The notes beneath the pieces were generated by a model that was not told the DNA's origin, ran no database searches, and saw only the letters and a list, made by a program, of their open reading frames with translations. Source: Acetobacterium sp965140355 (GTDB lineage: Bacteria; Bacillota; Clostridia; Eubacteriales; Eubacteriaceae). Taken from it: a DNA stretch of 64,000 bases. Both the position numbers and the translations under genes were made by a program. This document shows, piece after piece, positions 41,491 to 50,562 of the stretch. The number at the start of each line of letters is the position of its first letter. Position 1 is the stretch's first letter. The stretch lies in the NCBI GenBank assembly GCA_965140355.1, contig OZ223192.1, positions 124,001 to 188,000 on the forward strand, written 5' to 3'.

Positions 41491-44445
41491 TTGAAAAAGG
41501 AAATAAAAGAACAACAAGAAAAAATGTTTAAATTGGAAGAAAATATCCATGGATTTATCTTAAAAAAAGAAGAATTTGTGGGTGAAATAGATGGTTATGC
41601 ACGGACTTTTGTGCATCAAAAAACGGGGGCTCAATGTTTATATATTTCGGCTGAAGATGATAATAAGGTTTTTTCGATCAGCTTTAGAACCCCGTCAACC
41701 GACAGTACCGGGGTGCCTCACATTTTGGAGCACTCGGTTTTATGCGGCTCGAAAAAATATCCAGTGAAGGAACCGTTTGTTGAATTAGCTAAAGGGTCTT
41801 TAAATACCTTTCTAAACGCGATGACCTATCCAGATAAAACCATGTATCCGATCGCCAGTACGAATGCCAAGGATTTTATGAATCTGATGGATGTTTATCT
41901 CGACGCGGTCTTTTATCCGAATATTTATGGCAATCCTTATACCTTCCAACAGGAAGGCTGGCATTATCATATCGAAAATGCGGATGATCCAATTATTTAT
42001 AATGGCGTTGTTTATAATGAAATGAAAGGGGCTTTTTCCAATCCTGATGAGGTATTGCAAAATAAAATATTTGAATCCCTTTATCCGGAGTCCTGTTATC
42101 GGTTTGAATCGGGTGGTGATCCTGATGTTATCCCCGAGTTGACCTATGAGGCGTTTTTAGCTTTCCATAAAAAATATTATCACCCTTCAAACAGTTATAT
42201 TTATCTCTACGGTGATGGTGATGTGCGGGCGCATTTAAAATATCTGAATGATGAATATCTAAATGATTTTGAGAAACAAATTGTCGAAAGTGAAATCACC
42301 GAACAGAAACCTTTTAATAAGCGCGAGCAAATGAGTGCGACTTATGGGGTATCGAAAGAAGAAGCGCTGGAAAATAAGGCTTATCTTGCGTTGAATTTTG
42401 TATTGGGAAAAACATTGCCGTATGAAGATGCTTTAGCTTTTGACATCCTTTCGCATATCTTGCTAAATAATAATTCATCGCCGCTTAAAGAAGCCTTATT
42501 GGATCTTAAAATTGCCGAAGATGTCAGTTATCATTACAGCAGTTCGCTTAAACAACCATATTTCTCGATTGTGCTTAAAAACACTGATGCCAAACATGCA
42601 GATTTATTTACGGAGACGGTCGAAGGCGTCTTGAATAAGTTGGTAAAAGAAGGTTTAGATCCGCTTAGTGTAGAAGCGGGAATTAATATTCACGAGTTTT
42701 CACATATTGAAGGCGAATATGGTTCCTATCCCAAAGGTTTGATCTATGGCATTGATATGATGGACAATTGGCTTTATGGCGATGAACCGACCGATTGTTT
42801 AAAATATAAAGGCGTGTTTAAAAAAATTAAAAAGCAGTGGAAAGATGGTTATTTTGAAAAACTTATCAAGCGCCTATTGATTGATAATACCCATCAATCA
42901 CTGGTGACCATTGTTCCTGATAATACTTTGCAAGAAGAAAATGATCGGGCACTTGAAACAAAATTAGCTGATTTTAAAGCAAAACTGACGCCGACAGAAC
43001 TTGACGCTTTGGTGGCTGAAACACACATGCTGATTCAAAAGCAAAATGAAGAAGATGCCCCGGAAGACCTTGAGAAAATACCTAAATTGTCACTGGATGA
43101 CATCAGTAAAAAAGCCAAAACCTATCCACTCGAAGTAAAAGAAGCCATGGGTACCACCTTGCTTTTTCATCCTGGCTTTACCGGGGATATTTCTTATTTG
43201 AAACTCTATTTTGATTACCGTGAGGTACCTCAGGAAGATTTGAAATACTTGTCACTTATGTGTAAAATGTTGGGGGGGCTTAGTACCAAAACCATGGATT
43301 TTCGCCGTTTGAGTCAGGAAATTGAAATTCATACCGGGGGATTATCATTTGGAATTGAGTCATATGATGATGTGCATCATTATGGCAAATTTACTTCGAA
43401 TTGTTATGTTAAAGGAAAGGCTGTTACCGAGAACATCCCGATATTAATTAAACTTTTAACGGATGTCATCACGCAAACACAATATTTTGAAAAGAATTTG
43501 ATTCATGATTTGATTCGTGAAATTAAGACAAACAAAGAAAGTCAATTTTTAACGGCTGGTCATGTGGTTGGGGTGCAACGGCTACAATCCTATTATTCTC
43601 AATCAGCACGATTATTTGAGGAATTTGGCGGGATTGAGTTTTATCGTTTTATTGCTGATTTGGAAGCAAATTTTGATGAAAAATTCGAAATCATGGCTGA
43701 AAAAATGACAGTGATTGCAAAACTTGTTTTTACTACGAAAAAACCGATCATCAGTATTACCGGAACGGAAGCGATTAAAGATCAGACATTGGCAGCATTA
43801 ACCCCTTATGTTTCCGGACTAACCGCCCCAAAAGATGTCTCAAAAGCCTTTGTCTTTGACACTAAAATTGCCAACGAAGGTTTTTTAACGGCCGCGAAAA
43901 TTCAATATGTTTCGCAAGGGTATAATATCCGCGCCTTAGGTTATGATTATAAGGGATCTCAACTAGTCCTGAAAGGCATTCTTTCCATGGATTATCTATG
44001 GAATAAGGTTCGGGTTCAAGGCGGTGCTTACGGGGCATTTATGAATATTGGCCGTGGTGGTGATTTGTACTTTGGATCATATCGTGATCCAAAGTTGAAA
44101 AAGACCTTTGAGGCTTATCAGGGAGTTGTCGAATATATCAATCATTTAGAACTTTCAACAAGAGAATTGGAAAAATATATAATTGGGACGATTAGCAGTA
44201 AAGATGTACCGCTTAGTGCATCACTGAAAGGTGAAATAGCAGACAATTTTTATTTTAGTCACGTAACAACTGAAGACCTTCAAAAAGAGCGGGATGAAAT
44301 CTTACAAACAACCTTGGAACAATTAAAAAGTGAAGCGAAAATGGTTGCCGCGGTGCTTTCAAAAAATATAATTTGTGTGTTGGGCAGCGAAGAAGCGATA
44401 AAAGCAGAAGAAAAACTATTTAACGAGATCCGTTACATCAAGTAG
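41491..44445 (+). CDS. M16C family zinc metallopeptidase (presequence-protease-like)
   Basis: A 984-residue peptidase of the insulinase superfamily, subfamily M16C, with four homologous half-domains in one chain. The inverted zinc motif HILEH is at residues 77-81, with the downstream zinc Glu probably in YNEMKGAFSNPDE. Such enzymes degrade short peptides in a closed chamber. No signal peptide, so cytoplasmic. Start TTG 41491 lies 6 bases after AAAAGGAG; the TTG at 41467 has no ribosome site. A long stand-alone gene. Confidence 0.92.
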   Translation: MKKEIKEQQEKMFKLEENIHGFILKKEEFVGEIDGYARTFVHQKTGAQCLYISAEDDNKVFSISFRTPSTDSTGVPHILEHSVLCGSKKYPVKEPFVELAKGSLNTFLNAMTYPDKTMYPIASTNAKDFMNLMDVYLDAVFYPNIYGNPYTFQQEGWHYHIENADDPIIYNGVVYNEMKGAFSNPDEVLQNKIFESLYPESCYRFESGGDPDVIPELTYEAFLAFHKKYYHPSNSYIYLYGDGDVRAHLKYLNDEYLNDFEKQIVESEITEQKPFNKREQMSATYGVSKEEALENKAYLALNFVLGKTLPYEDALAFDILSHILLNNNSSPLKEALLDLKIAEDVSYHYSSSLKQPYFSIVLKNTDAKHADLFTETVEGVLNKLVKEGLDPLSVEAGINIHEFSHIEGEYGSYPKGLIYGIDMMDNWLYGDEPTDCLKYKGVFKKIKKQWKDGYFEKLIKRLLIDNTHQSLVTIVPDNTLQEENDRALETKLADFKAKLTPTELDALVAETHMLIQKQNEEDAPEDLEKIPKLSLDDISKKAKTYPLEVKEAMGTTLLFHPGFTGDISYLKLYFDYREVPQEDLKYLSLMCKMLGGLSTKTMDFRRLSQEIEIHTGGLSFGIESYDDVHHYGKFTSNCYVKGKAVTENIPILIKLLTDVITQTQYFEKNLIHDLIREIKTNKESQFLTAGHVVGVQRLQSYYSQSARLFEEFGGIEFYRFIADLEANFDEKFEIMAEKMTVIAKLVFTTKKPIISITGTEAIKDQTLAALTPYVSGLTAPKDVSKAFVFDTKIANEGFLTAAKIQYVSQGYNIRALGYDYKGSQLVLKGILSMDYLWNKVRVQGGAYGAFMNIGRGGDLYFGSYRDPKLKKTFEAYQGVVEYINHLELSTRELEKYIIGTISSKDVPLSASLKGEIADNFYFSHVTTEDLQKERDEILQTTLEQLKSEAKMVAAVLSKNIICVLGSEEAIKAEEKLFNEIRYIK

Positions 44446-44497
44446 TTTGGCCAAGCTTGGTAATCAGTTTGAGAGAAATAATCAATTAGATAGCGCG

Positions 44498-44539
44498 GAT
44501 AATCACTCATTATAAATATATTTGTGATGAGTGATTATC
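44498..44539 (+). repeat. 13-bp hairpin between the M16 peptidase and dac genes
   Basis: GATAATCACTCAT (44498-44510) pairs perfectly with ATGAGTGATTATC (44527-44539) around 16 AT-rich bases. No T run, so not a standard terminator. The rest of the 244-bp gap shows nothing recognisable. Confidence 0.7.
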
Positions 44540-44689
44540 GACACACCGCGGTAGTGTCAATAGTTGATATGACTGATTAACATTATCATTGTATTATTTT
44601 GTGAAAACAGAAGATAAATGATAAGCATTTAATATTTGCTGATTTAGCAGGGATTAAATAACAAGCAGTATTTTGGAGGAAGAGGGGAT

Positions 44690-46081
44690 ATGAAAAGAAA
44701 AATAGGATTATTGATTATTCTTGGTCTGATTTTTTTTACGAATAGCGTTTTTGCAGCGGGTTTACCCACTTATGGAACGGATGAAGGAGTGATTGTCGCT
44801 GAAATAAATAGTGGCGATATTCTTTTTCAACAAAATCAGGATGAAAAATTTTATCCGGCGAGTACCACGAAATTAATGACTGCTTTAATTGCTGTCGAAA
44901 ATGGAGATTTGAATGAAACATTCACAGTTGGAGAAGAAATTACTTATATCGATGCTGATAGCAGTGTAGCTGGACTTGAAGAAGGGGAAGCAATTTCGCT
45001 AAATGAGCTTTTGTATGCTTTATTGCTACCATCGGGAAATGATGCGGCTGAAACGATTGCGATTAATATTGGCCGAAAAATATCTGGCGACAGTGCCGCT
45101 AGTGTTGATAAATCATACGATGCCTTTATTGCGGCGATGAATAAAAAAGCCGAAGAATTGGGAATGGCCAATACAAATTTTGTCAATCCTCACGGCCTTC
45201 ATAATGATAATCATTATACGACGCCATCAGATATGCTCAAATTAGCGAAAACAGCTTTTAATGAGACAACGATAAAAGCCGTAACACGTGCTAAGGTTCA
45301 TACGGTCAAAACTAATAAATCAGAACATACATGGAATAATTCGAATTTGATGTTATATTCTAGTTTTAACGAATTATCCGAGGATTATCGAATAGCCAAT
45401 GATCTTTCGGGAGCAAATTCTGTTTTTAATGGTTATGCAACAAGTGGGAAAACAGGCTATACGGAAGAAGCAAATAAGTGTTTGGTTTTTGAAGGCGAAG
45501 GTAATGATAAGAATATGATTGGAATTATTTTTAATGCTGATCAGACGGTTCTTTTCACCGAAGCCAGTGATACAATCAATGCGGTTATCAAAGAATATAG
45601 TTTGATTGAATGGACAAAAAAAGATGAAGCGGATCGCGTCGCTCAGGTTGTAAATTACCATGTATTTGATGGAAATAAGTTAAAATATAAAACCGATGAG
45701 CAATTGATTTCAGCGGTCCCACAAGCTAGTGAGGATCAGTATAAAGCGAAGATAAAATGGGACGAAACCAAAGTGATTGGCGATGAATCCCTGACCAATC
45801 TTAAAAGTGATATAAAGGCTGGCGACCAGATTGGTGAGATGCAGGTATATAATGGTGATACGGTCGAAAAAAGCATCCCGGTTTATGCCGTTAATGATAT
45901 GAAAGTTCGGAACTGGACGGATTATCCAATTCTATACTGGTATGTGACAATTATTGTCATCCTGATTCTGTTAGCGATTCTTCGAATTATGTTTGTTCAG
46001 TTTATGCATAAAAATAATATTAAATATAAACGAATAAAAATTAAGAAAAAACCAGCCTCCAAAACAAAAAGAAGACGGTAA
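44690..46081 (+). CDS. D-alanyl-D-alanine carboxypeptidase (penicillin-binding protein 5 type)
   Basis: Trims the terminal D-Ala of peptidoglycan stem peptides. 463 residues: signal peptide (1-22), S11 peptidase domain with STTK (Ser58/Lys61), SGN (115-117) and KTG (254-256), then a beta-rich domain. Instead of the usual amphipathic anchor it ends in a transmembrane helix (about 415-437) and a very basic tail (YKRIKIKKKPASKTKRRR). SD TGGAGGAAGAGGGGAT before ATG 44690. Terminated by the hairpin at 46106. Confidence 0.93.
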   Translation: MKRKIGLLIILGLIFFTNSVFAAGLPTYGTDEGVIVAEINSGDILFQQNQDEKFYPASTTKLMTALIAVENGDLNETFTVGEEITYIDADSSVAGLEEGEAISLNELLYALLLPSGNDAAETIAINIGRKISGDSAASVDKSYDAFIAAMNKKAEELGMANTNFVNPHGLHNDNHYTTPSDMLKLAKTAFNETTIKAVTRAKVHTVKTNKSEHTWNNSNLMLYSSFNELSEDYRIANDLSGANSVFNGYATSGKTGYTEEANKCLVFEGEGNDKNMIGIIFNADQTVLFTEASDTINAVIKEYSLIEWTKKDEADRVAQVVNYHVFDGNKLKYKTDEQLISAVPQASEDQYKAKIKWDETKVIGDESLTNLKSDIKAGDQIGEMQVYNGDTVEKSIPVYAVNDMKVRNWTDYPILYWYVTIIVILILLAILRIMFVQFMHKNNIKYKRIKIKKKPASKTKRRR

Positions 46082-46105
46082 CGAAGCAGGTTTTCTTAAA
46101 ACCTT

Positions 46106-46147
46106 ATGAAATGTGGTTGTTTAGAGACAATCACATTTCATGTTTTT
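46106..46147 (+). terminator. Terminator after the carboxypeptidase
   Basis: ATGAAATGTG-G-TTGT (46106-46120) pairs with ACAA-T-CACATTTCAT (46127-46141) with one mismatch, followed by a T run. Confidence 0.88.
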
Positions 46148-46149
46148 TC

Positions 46150-46179
46150 TTGACACCATAATAAAGTTAAGGATATAAT
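46150..46179 (+). promoter_or_regulatory. Promoter of the Ni/Co transporter operon
   Basis: TTGACA (46150-46155), 18 bases, TATAAT (46174-46179). It starts inside the tail of the preceding terminator and gives a leader of about 150 bases. Confidence 0.8.
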
Positions 46180-46185
46180 TATAAA

Positions 46186-46330
46186 ACAGTATTTAAAGCA
46201 TTGAAGTGCAGAATACAAATCAATTTTAAAGATACGAAAATGATGCCATGAAGGTATTTCCAAAGTTGAAACTTGGAGGTGTTCTTCGTGTTTTTTTGTA
46301 TAGTTTTTAAATTTTGAGGAGGGTTTTATT
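46186..46330 (+). promoter_or_regulatory. Leader with terminator ahead of cbiMN (candidate metal-responsive attenuator)
   Basis: Between the promoter and cbiMN lies a two-part hairpin: CATGAAG (46247-46253) pairs with CTTCGTG (46284-46290), and inside CCAA-A-GTT pairs with AACTTGG, followed by seven T (46291-46297). A terminator after the promoter and only 34 bases before the start codon implies conditional read-through. CATTGAAG near 46199 resembles the left arm and might compete for the right arm. I see neither the B12 box of cobalamin riboswitches nor the conserved core of NiCo riboswitches. Confidence 0.55.
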
Positions 46331-47344
46331 ATGCACATGGCAGATGCTTTAGTTTCTCCAGCAGTTGGAGGGCTTATGCTCGCAGCAAGCGCCGGAGCGG
46401 TGGCTTACTCAGCATATAAATGTAAAGATGAATTAGATGAAAAGAAAATCCCGTTGATGGGCGTTATGGGGGCTGTGATTTTTGCTGGACAAATGATTAA
46501 TTTCACCATTCCCGGAACTGGTTCCAGCGGACATATTGGTGGTGGTATTCTTTTGGCAGCCTTATTAGGACCATTTCCGGCGTTTCTAACGATAACGGCG
46601 GTACTGCTGATTCAGGCCTTGTTTTTTGCTGACGGCGGGTTATTAGCGCTTGGTGCTAATATCTGGAATATGGGATTTTATGCCTGTTTATTAATATATC
46701 CGTTAGTTTTTAAACCGATTGTTAAAAAGGGACTTAATCCGACTCGGATCACGATAGCCGCGATTGTTTCAGTTGTGTTAGCTTTGTCACTGGGGGCATT
46801 TTCAGTGGTTCTTGAAACGTTAGCGTCAGGAATTACGGAACTGCCGTTTGTAACTTTTGTTGGTTTAATGATCCCAATTCATTTGGCGATTGGTTTAGTT
46901 GAAGGCATTGTAACGGGCGGAATTTTAGTTTTTGTATATAAAATGAGACCGGAGTTATTGGAATCATCTTTTCAAAAGACAAAATTACCTAAAGATATTT
47001 CGCTTAAAAAAGTATTGGGAATGCTACTGGTATTTGCGGTAGTTGTTGGCGGTGGCGTTTCACTTTTTGCATCGGCGAATCCTGATGGCTTAGAGTGGGC
47101 GATGCAGAATGTGACGGGAACGACTGAACTTGAAGCAAAGGGTGATGTTTATAGCAATGCAGAAAGTATTCAGGAAACAACGGCTTTTTTACCTGATTAT
47201 ACGTTTAAATCGTCTGGCGATGACGGCTCTGCCGTTGGAACCAGTATCTCAGGACTAGTTGGTGGTGGAATTACGTTGTTACTTGCAGGAGGAACCGGCT
47301 ATTTGATTTATGCGGTTAAACGAAAAAAAGAAAAATCGGTTTAG
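46331..47344 (+). CDS. cbiM: Ni/Co ECF transporter substrate component, CbiM-CbiN (NikMN) fusion
   Basis: Membrane substrate-binding component of a nickel or cobalt importer. 337 residues: the CbiM domain (1-210) begins MHMADALVSPAVGG, where the N-terminal Met-His chelates the metal, with GSSGHIGGGILLAALLGP and ALGANIWNMGF. The C-terminal part (about 225-337) contains PDGLEWA, the CbiN/PDGLE domain, with a final membrane helix, so M and N are fused. Metal choice between Ni and Co cannot be settled; both are needed in acetogens. ATG 46331 after GAGGAGG. Confidence 0.9.
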   Translation: MHMADALVSPAVGGLMLAASAGAVAYSAYKCKDELDEKKIPLMGVMGAVIFAGQMINFTIPGTGSSGHIGGGILLAALLGPFPAFLTITAVLLIQALFFADGGLLALGANIWNMGFYACLLIYPLVFKPIVKKGLNPTRITIAAIVSVVLALSLGAFSVVLETLASGITELPFVTFVGLMIPIHLAIGLVEGIVTGGILVFVYKMRPELLESSFQKTKLPKDISLKKVLGMLLVFAVVVGGGVSLFASANPDGLEWAMQNVTGTTELEAKGDVYSNAESIQETTAFLPDYTFKSSGDDGSAVGTSISGLVGGGITLLLAGGTGYLIYAVKRKKEKSV

Positions 47345-47400
47345 AATTTAATAGTATTTGAACTGACTTCGCTTATATGATAGTATTAATATCATTTTTA

Positions 47401-47430
47401 AATAACCTCTGTTGTCAAGCAGAGGTTATT
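47401..47430 (+). repeat. Hairpin between cbiMN and cbiQ
   Basis: AATAACCTCTG (47401-47411) pairs with CAGAGGTTATT (47420-47430). Only a mixed T/A tail follows, so it may be a weak terminator that lowers cbiQO relative to cbiMN. Confidence 0.65.
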
Positions 47431-47458
47431 TAATATTTAGAACTGAAAGGTATATTGA

Positions 47459-48256
47459 ATGTCAACAATAACAGATTCCATGAATACAATCAACTCATTG
47501 GAAGAGATGGCTGAAGGAAACACCATTATTCATCATTTACACCCAATGATTAAATTAGTCACCACCATTTTATATCTTGTTTTGGTAATTTCTTTTGATC
47601 CCTATAATTTAACGGGGCTGATGGTTTTTGCTTTTTATCCGGTGATCCTGATGGCGTTATCTGAAATTCCTTATAAACCATTGTTAAAACGACTGCTGGT
47701 AGCATTGCCGTTTTCTTTTTTTGCCGGTCTTTCCAATATTATTTTCGACCAAAAACTGGCAATGATGATTGGTTCTATTCCGATTAGTTATGGAGTGATT
47801 TCTTTTACAACAATTATCGTCAAAACCGTTTTTACAGTGATGGCAGTGTTGATTCTGATTGCAACCACTTCGTTGCCGCAGATTTCTTATCAATTGTTAG
47901 CGATTAAAGTGCCGAAAATCATTGTTGAACAAATTATGTTGACCTATCGTTATATCTCGGTGCTGTTAGAACAAGTCTCCAATATGTATACGGCGTATAT
48001 CTTAAGAGCGCCTGATGCTAAAGGGATCAAAATGAAAGACATGGGTATCTTTGTTGGTCAATTGTTATTAAAAAGTTTTGATCGGGCTGAAAATATTTAT
48101 TATGCGATGAAATGTCGCGGATATGATGGAAACTATTTATATGCAAAACCAAATAAAGTAAACCAAATTGATTGGATTTATTTGTTAGTGGTGGGTATTG
48201 TGCTGTTATTAATGCGGTTTTTTAATCTAAGCCAAATTATTGGCAGTTTTCTATAA
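47459..48256 (+). CDS. cbiQ: ECF transporter transmembrane protein CbiQ
   Basis: T-component that couples the ATPase to the substrate component. 265 residues with about six helices and the coupling motif ILRAPDAKGIKMKD (ARG-type) and RAENIYYAMKCRGYDG near the C-terminus. SD GAAAGG before ATG 47459; 12 bp before cbiO. Confidence 0.9.
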   Translation: MSTITDSMNTINSLEEMAEGNTIIHHLHPMIKLVTTILYLVLVISFDPYNLTGLMVFAFYPVILMALSEIPYKPLLKRLLVALPFSFFAGLSNIIFDQKLAMMIGSIPISYGVISFTTIIVKTVFTVMAVLILIATTSLPQISYQLLAIKVPKIIVEQIMLTYRYISVLLEQVSNMYTAYILRAPDAKGIKMKDMGIFVGQLLLKSFDRAENIYYAMKCRGYDGNYLYAKPNKVNQIDWIYLLVVGIVLLLMRFFNLSQIIGSFL

Positions 48257-48268
48257 AGAGGAGTTAGA

Positions 48269-49000
48269 ATGTTAAAAATTGAGAAATTAAACTTTGCTTA
48301 TCCCGATGGTCATATTGCCATTCGCGACATCAGTTTAAATATTCAAGACGGTGAGAGTATTGCCCTCGTTGGCGCAAATGGCGCAGGAAAATCAAGTTTG
48401 TTTAAATTAATCATTGGAATTTCGGATATAAAAGAAGGAACTATCAGTATTGGTGATTTGGCAGTTACTAAAAAAACCCTTAAAGATGTTCGTAAACGCG
48501 TTGGGATGGTCTTTCAGAACCCCGATGACCAGTTGTTTATGACCAAAGTATATGATGATATCGCTTTTGGGCCAAGAAATGAGTTGTTGGATGAACAGGA
48601 AGTGGAAGTGCGGGTGTCTGATGCACTTAAGACCTTGGGGATTGAACATCTACGGGATCGAATGCCACATCGTTTATCCGGCGGTGAAAAAAGAGTGATT
48701 GCGATTGCTTCGGTTTTATCAATGCAACCAGAGATTATCTTATTTGATGAACCAACTTCTTTTTTGGACCCGCAGGCACGAAGAAATGTGATTAAGACCT
48801 TAGATCAATTAAAAATGACTAAAATCATCGCGACCCATGATTTGGATATGGCACTTGACATCTGCGACCGGGTGATTATTTTGCATCATGGCAGTATTTT
48901 TGCAGATGGAAAAGTTAATGATATTCTTTTGGATGAAAATTTGTTAGCCCAATGTCATTTAGAGCTGCCTTTGTGCAAACAGAAACCGCGCGAACGATAA
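48269..49000 (+). CDS. cbiO: ECF transporter ATPase CbiO
   Basis: ATPase of the Ni/Co importer. 243 residues: Walker A GANGAGKSS (about 35-43), Q-loop VFQNPDDQLF (typical of ECF ATPases), signature LSGGEKRVIAIASVL, Walker B IILFDEPTSFLDP, switch ATHDLDMA. SD GAGGAG. Only one ATPase is encoded, so it probably works as a homodimer. Confidence 0.93.
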   Translation: MLKIEKLNFAYPDGHIAIRDISLNIQDGESIALVGANGAGKSSLFKLIIGISDIKEGTISIGDLAVTKKTLKDVRKRVGMVFQNPDDQLFMTKVYDDIAFGPRNELLDEQEVEVRVSDALKTLGIEHLRDRMPHRLSGGEKRVIAIASVLSMQPEIILFDEPTSFLDPQARRNVIKTLDQLKMTKIIATHDLDMALDICDRVIILHHGSIFADGKVNDILLDENLLAQCHLELPLCKQKPRER

Positions 49001-49013
49001 ATGTTAGTTAAGC

Positions 49014-49041
49014 AAAAAGCCTGATGATATCGGGTTTTTTT
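49014..49041 (+). terminator. Terminator after cbiO
   Basis: CCTGAT (49020-49025) pairs with ATCGGG (49029-49034), extended by A-run/T-run pairing and followed by seven T. Confidence 0.75.
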
Positions 49042-49133
49042 GTATTTTAAAGTTGTTTGTTGAAGAATTATCACGAAAAAAATTTAAAATTGTCGATTTG
49101 CGTATAGAATGACGAAACGAATAGCATTCTTAA

Positions 49134-49162
49134 TTGAATTTTTAAATTTAATAAGCTATAAT
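49134..49162 (+). promoter_or_regulatory. Promoter of xpaC-telA
   Basis: TTGAAT (49134-49139), 17 bases, TATAAT (49157-49162), 26 bases before the xpaC start. Confidence 0.75.
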
Positions 49163-49188
49163 TAATCTAATGTTTGGGAGGTCAAACG

Positions 49189-50466
49189 ATGATAAAAAAA
49201 GATTATTCAAATATTGGAAATGATATCAAAGATATTGTCCAGAATGCCTTAAATTCTGATGAATTTAAAGAACTTAACAAAAATATTTCGGAGACTGTAA
49301 GCCGAGCAATGGATGAAGTAAAACGGAGTGGACAATACTGGCAGGAACAACAAAGAAAACAAAGAGAAAACAACCAGCAAAAAAGCCAGCAAGATAGAAT
49401 AAATAATTTTAAGCCAAAACAAACGACAAAAAAGCGGGTTTATCAAAAGAATAATAATCGTTTGCAGAGCAACAATTCGGCGCAAATACCAAAGAAAAAC
49501 CTTATTTCGAAATCACCTCATGGTCGAGTATCCGGGGTTTTGTTGATGGTATTTGGTAACATTGGGATTGGTTTATCATTATTATTTTTTCTCATTTTTT
49601 CGTTTTTAACGAATGTTGCCTTCGAAAGTTTGCCGCTTTGGGGGGTCTCAATGGGGGTATTATTGCCCATTTTTGTGATTAGTGTATTAATGGCCGCCAG
49701 AGGTTCCGGGTTGCGGTCCAGAGTTAAGCGGTTTCGGCAATATAGCAGTCGTTTAAAAGGTCGGAATTTTTGCAAAATTACCGAGTTGTCAGAACCGATT
49801 GGTCGGAGTAAGAAATATGTCGTCAAAGATCTGAGGAAAATGATTCGCTTGGGGATGTTTCCAGAAGGCCGAATCGACGCAGACGAAAATTATTTGTTAA
49901 TTAGTGATGAGGCTTACGAAAATCACTTAAAATTAAAAGAAGGAAAACGGCTTGAAGCGGAAGAGGCACGATCTGAGCAGGAAGCTTTGGCGCGAAAGAA
50001 AAAATTAGAAGCAGAGAATCCGCAGATGAAGGAAGTTCATGAAGTTATTACTGAAGGAAATAATATCATCAGCGAAATTAATGCGGCCAATGTGGCAATT
50101 GAAGGAGAAGTTATTTCCCTCAAACTGGATCGGTTGGAAGTAATTATTACTAAAATCTTTGGATTTATTGAAGATAATCCCGATGGATTACCGGAAATTC
50201 GAAAATTTATGGGTTACTATTTACCAACAACGTTAAAGCTGGTAGGAGTATACCGTGATTTGGATGCTGAGACGATTCAAGGAGCCAATATTATGGCAAC
50301 CAAAAAAGAAATCGAAGATACTTTAGATACGATCAATCATGCGTTTGAAAATCTGCTGGATAGTTTTTATGAAGATACCGCTATGGATGTATCGAGCGAT
50401 ATTTCGGTACTAAATACAATGCTTGCTCAGGAAGGGCTTACGCAAAGCGACTTCAAGAATAAATGA
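49189..50466 (+). CDS. XpaC-like protein (5-bromo-4-chloroindolyl phosphate hydrolysis family)
   Basis: A 425-residue membrane protein of the XpaC family; the name is historical and the role is unclear. Order: a polar, Gln/Lys/Asn-rich N-terminal 110 residues, two close helices (about 110-160), a small winged-helix-like segment (FCKITELSEPIGRSKKYVVKDLRKMIRLGMFPEGRI) and a long helical C-terminus. It pairs with telA directly downstream, as in many Firmicutes. ATG 49189 follows GGGAGGTCAAACG. Confidence 0.82.
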   Translation: MIKKDYSNIGNDIKDIVQNALNSDEFKELNKNISETVSRAMDEVKRSGQYWQEQQRKQRENNQQKSQQDRINNFKPKQTTKKRVYQKNNNRLQSNNSAQIPKKNLISKSPHGRVSGVLLMVFGNIGIGLSLLFFLIFSFLTNVAFESLPLWGVSMGVLLPIFVISVLMAARGSGLRSRVKRFRQYSSRLKGRNFCKITELSEPIGRSKKYVVKDLRKMIRLGMFPEGRIDADENYLLISDEAYENHLKLKEGKRLEAEEARSEQEALARKKKLEAENPQMKEVHEVITEGNNIISEINAANVAIEGEVISLKLDRLEVIITKIFGFIEDNPDGLPEIRKFMGYYLPTTLKLVGVYRDLDAETIQGANIMATKKEIEDTLDTINHAFENLLDSFYEDTAMDVSSDISVLNTMLAQEGLTQSDFKNK

Positions 50467-50562
50467 GCAAATTTAATCGGGAAAAATAATCGTATTTAGT
50501 TTAGTCGCGAGTAGCAGTAAAAAATATGACCAAATGAATATTGAAATATAAGGAGAATAGCT

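Noticed and set aside
46186..46330. Cobalamin riboswitch before cbiMN
   Set aside because: No B12 box or other conserved cobalamin-riboswitch blocks could be found by eye.
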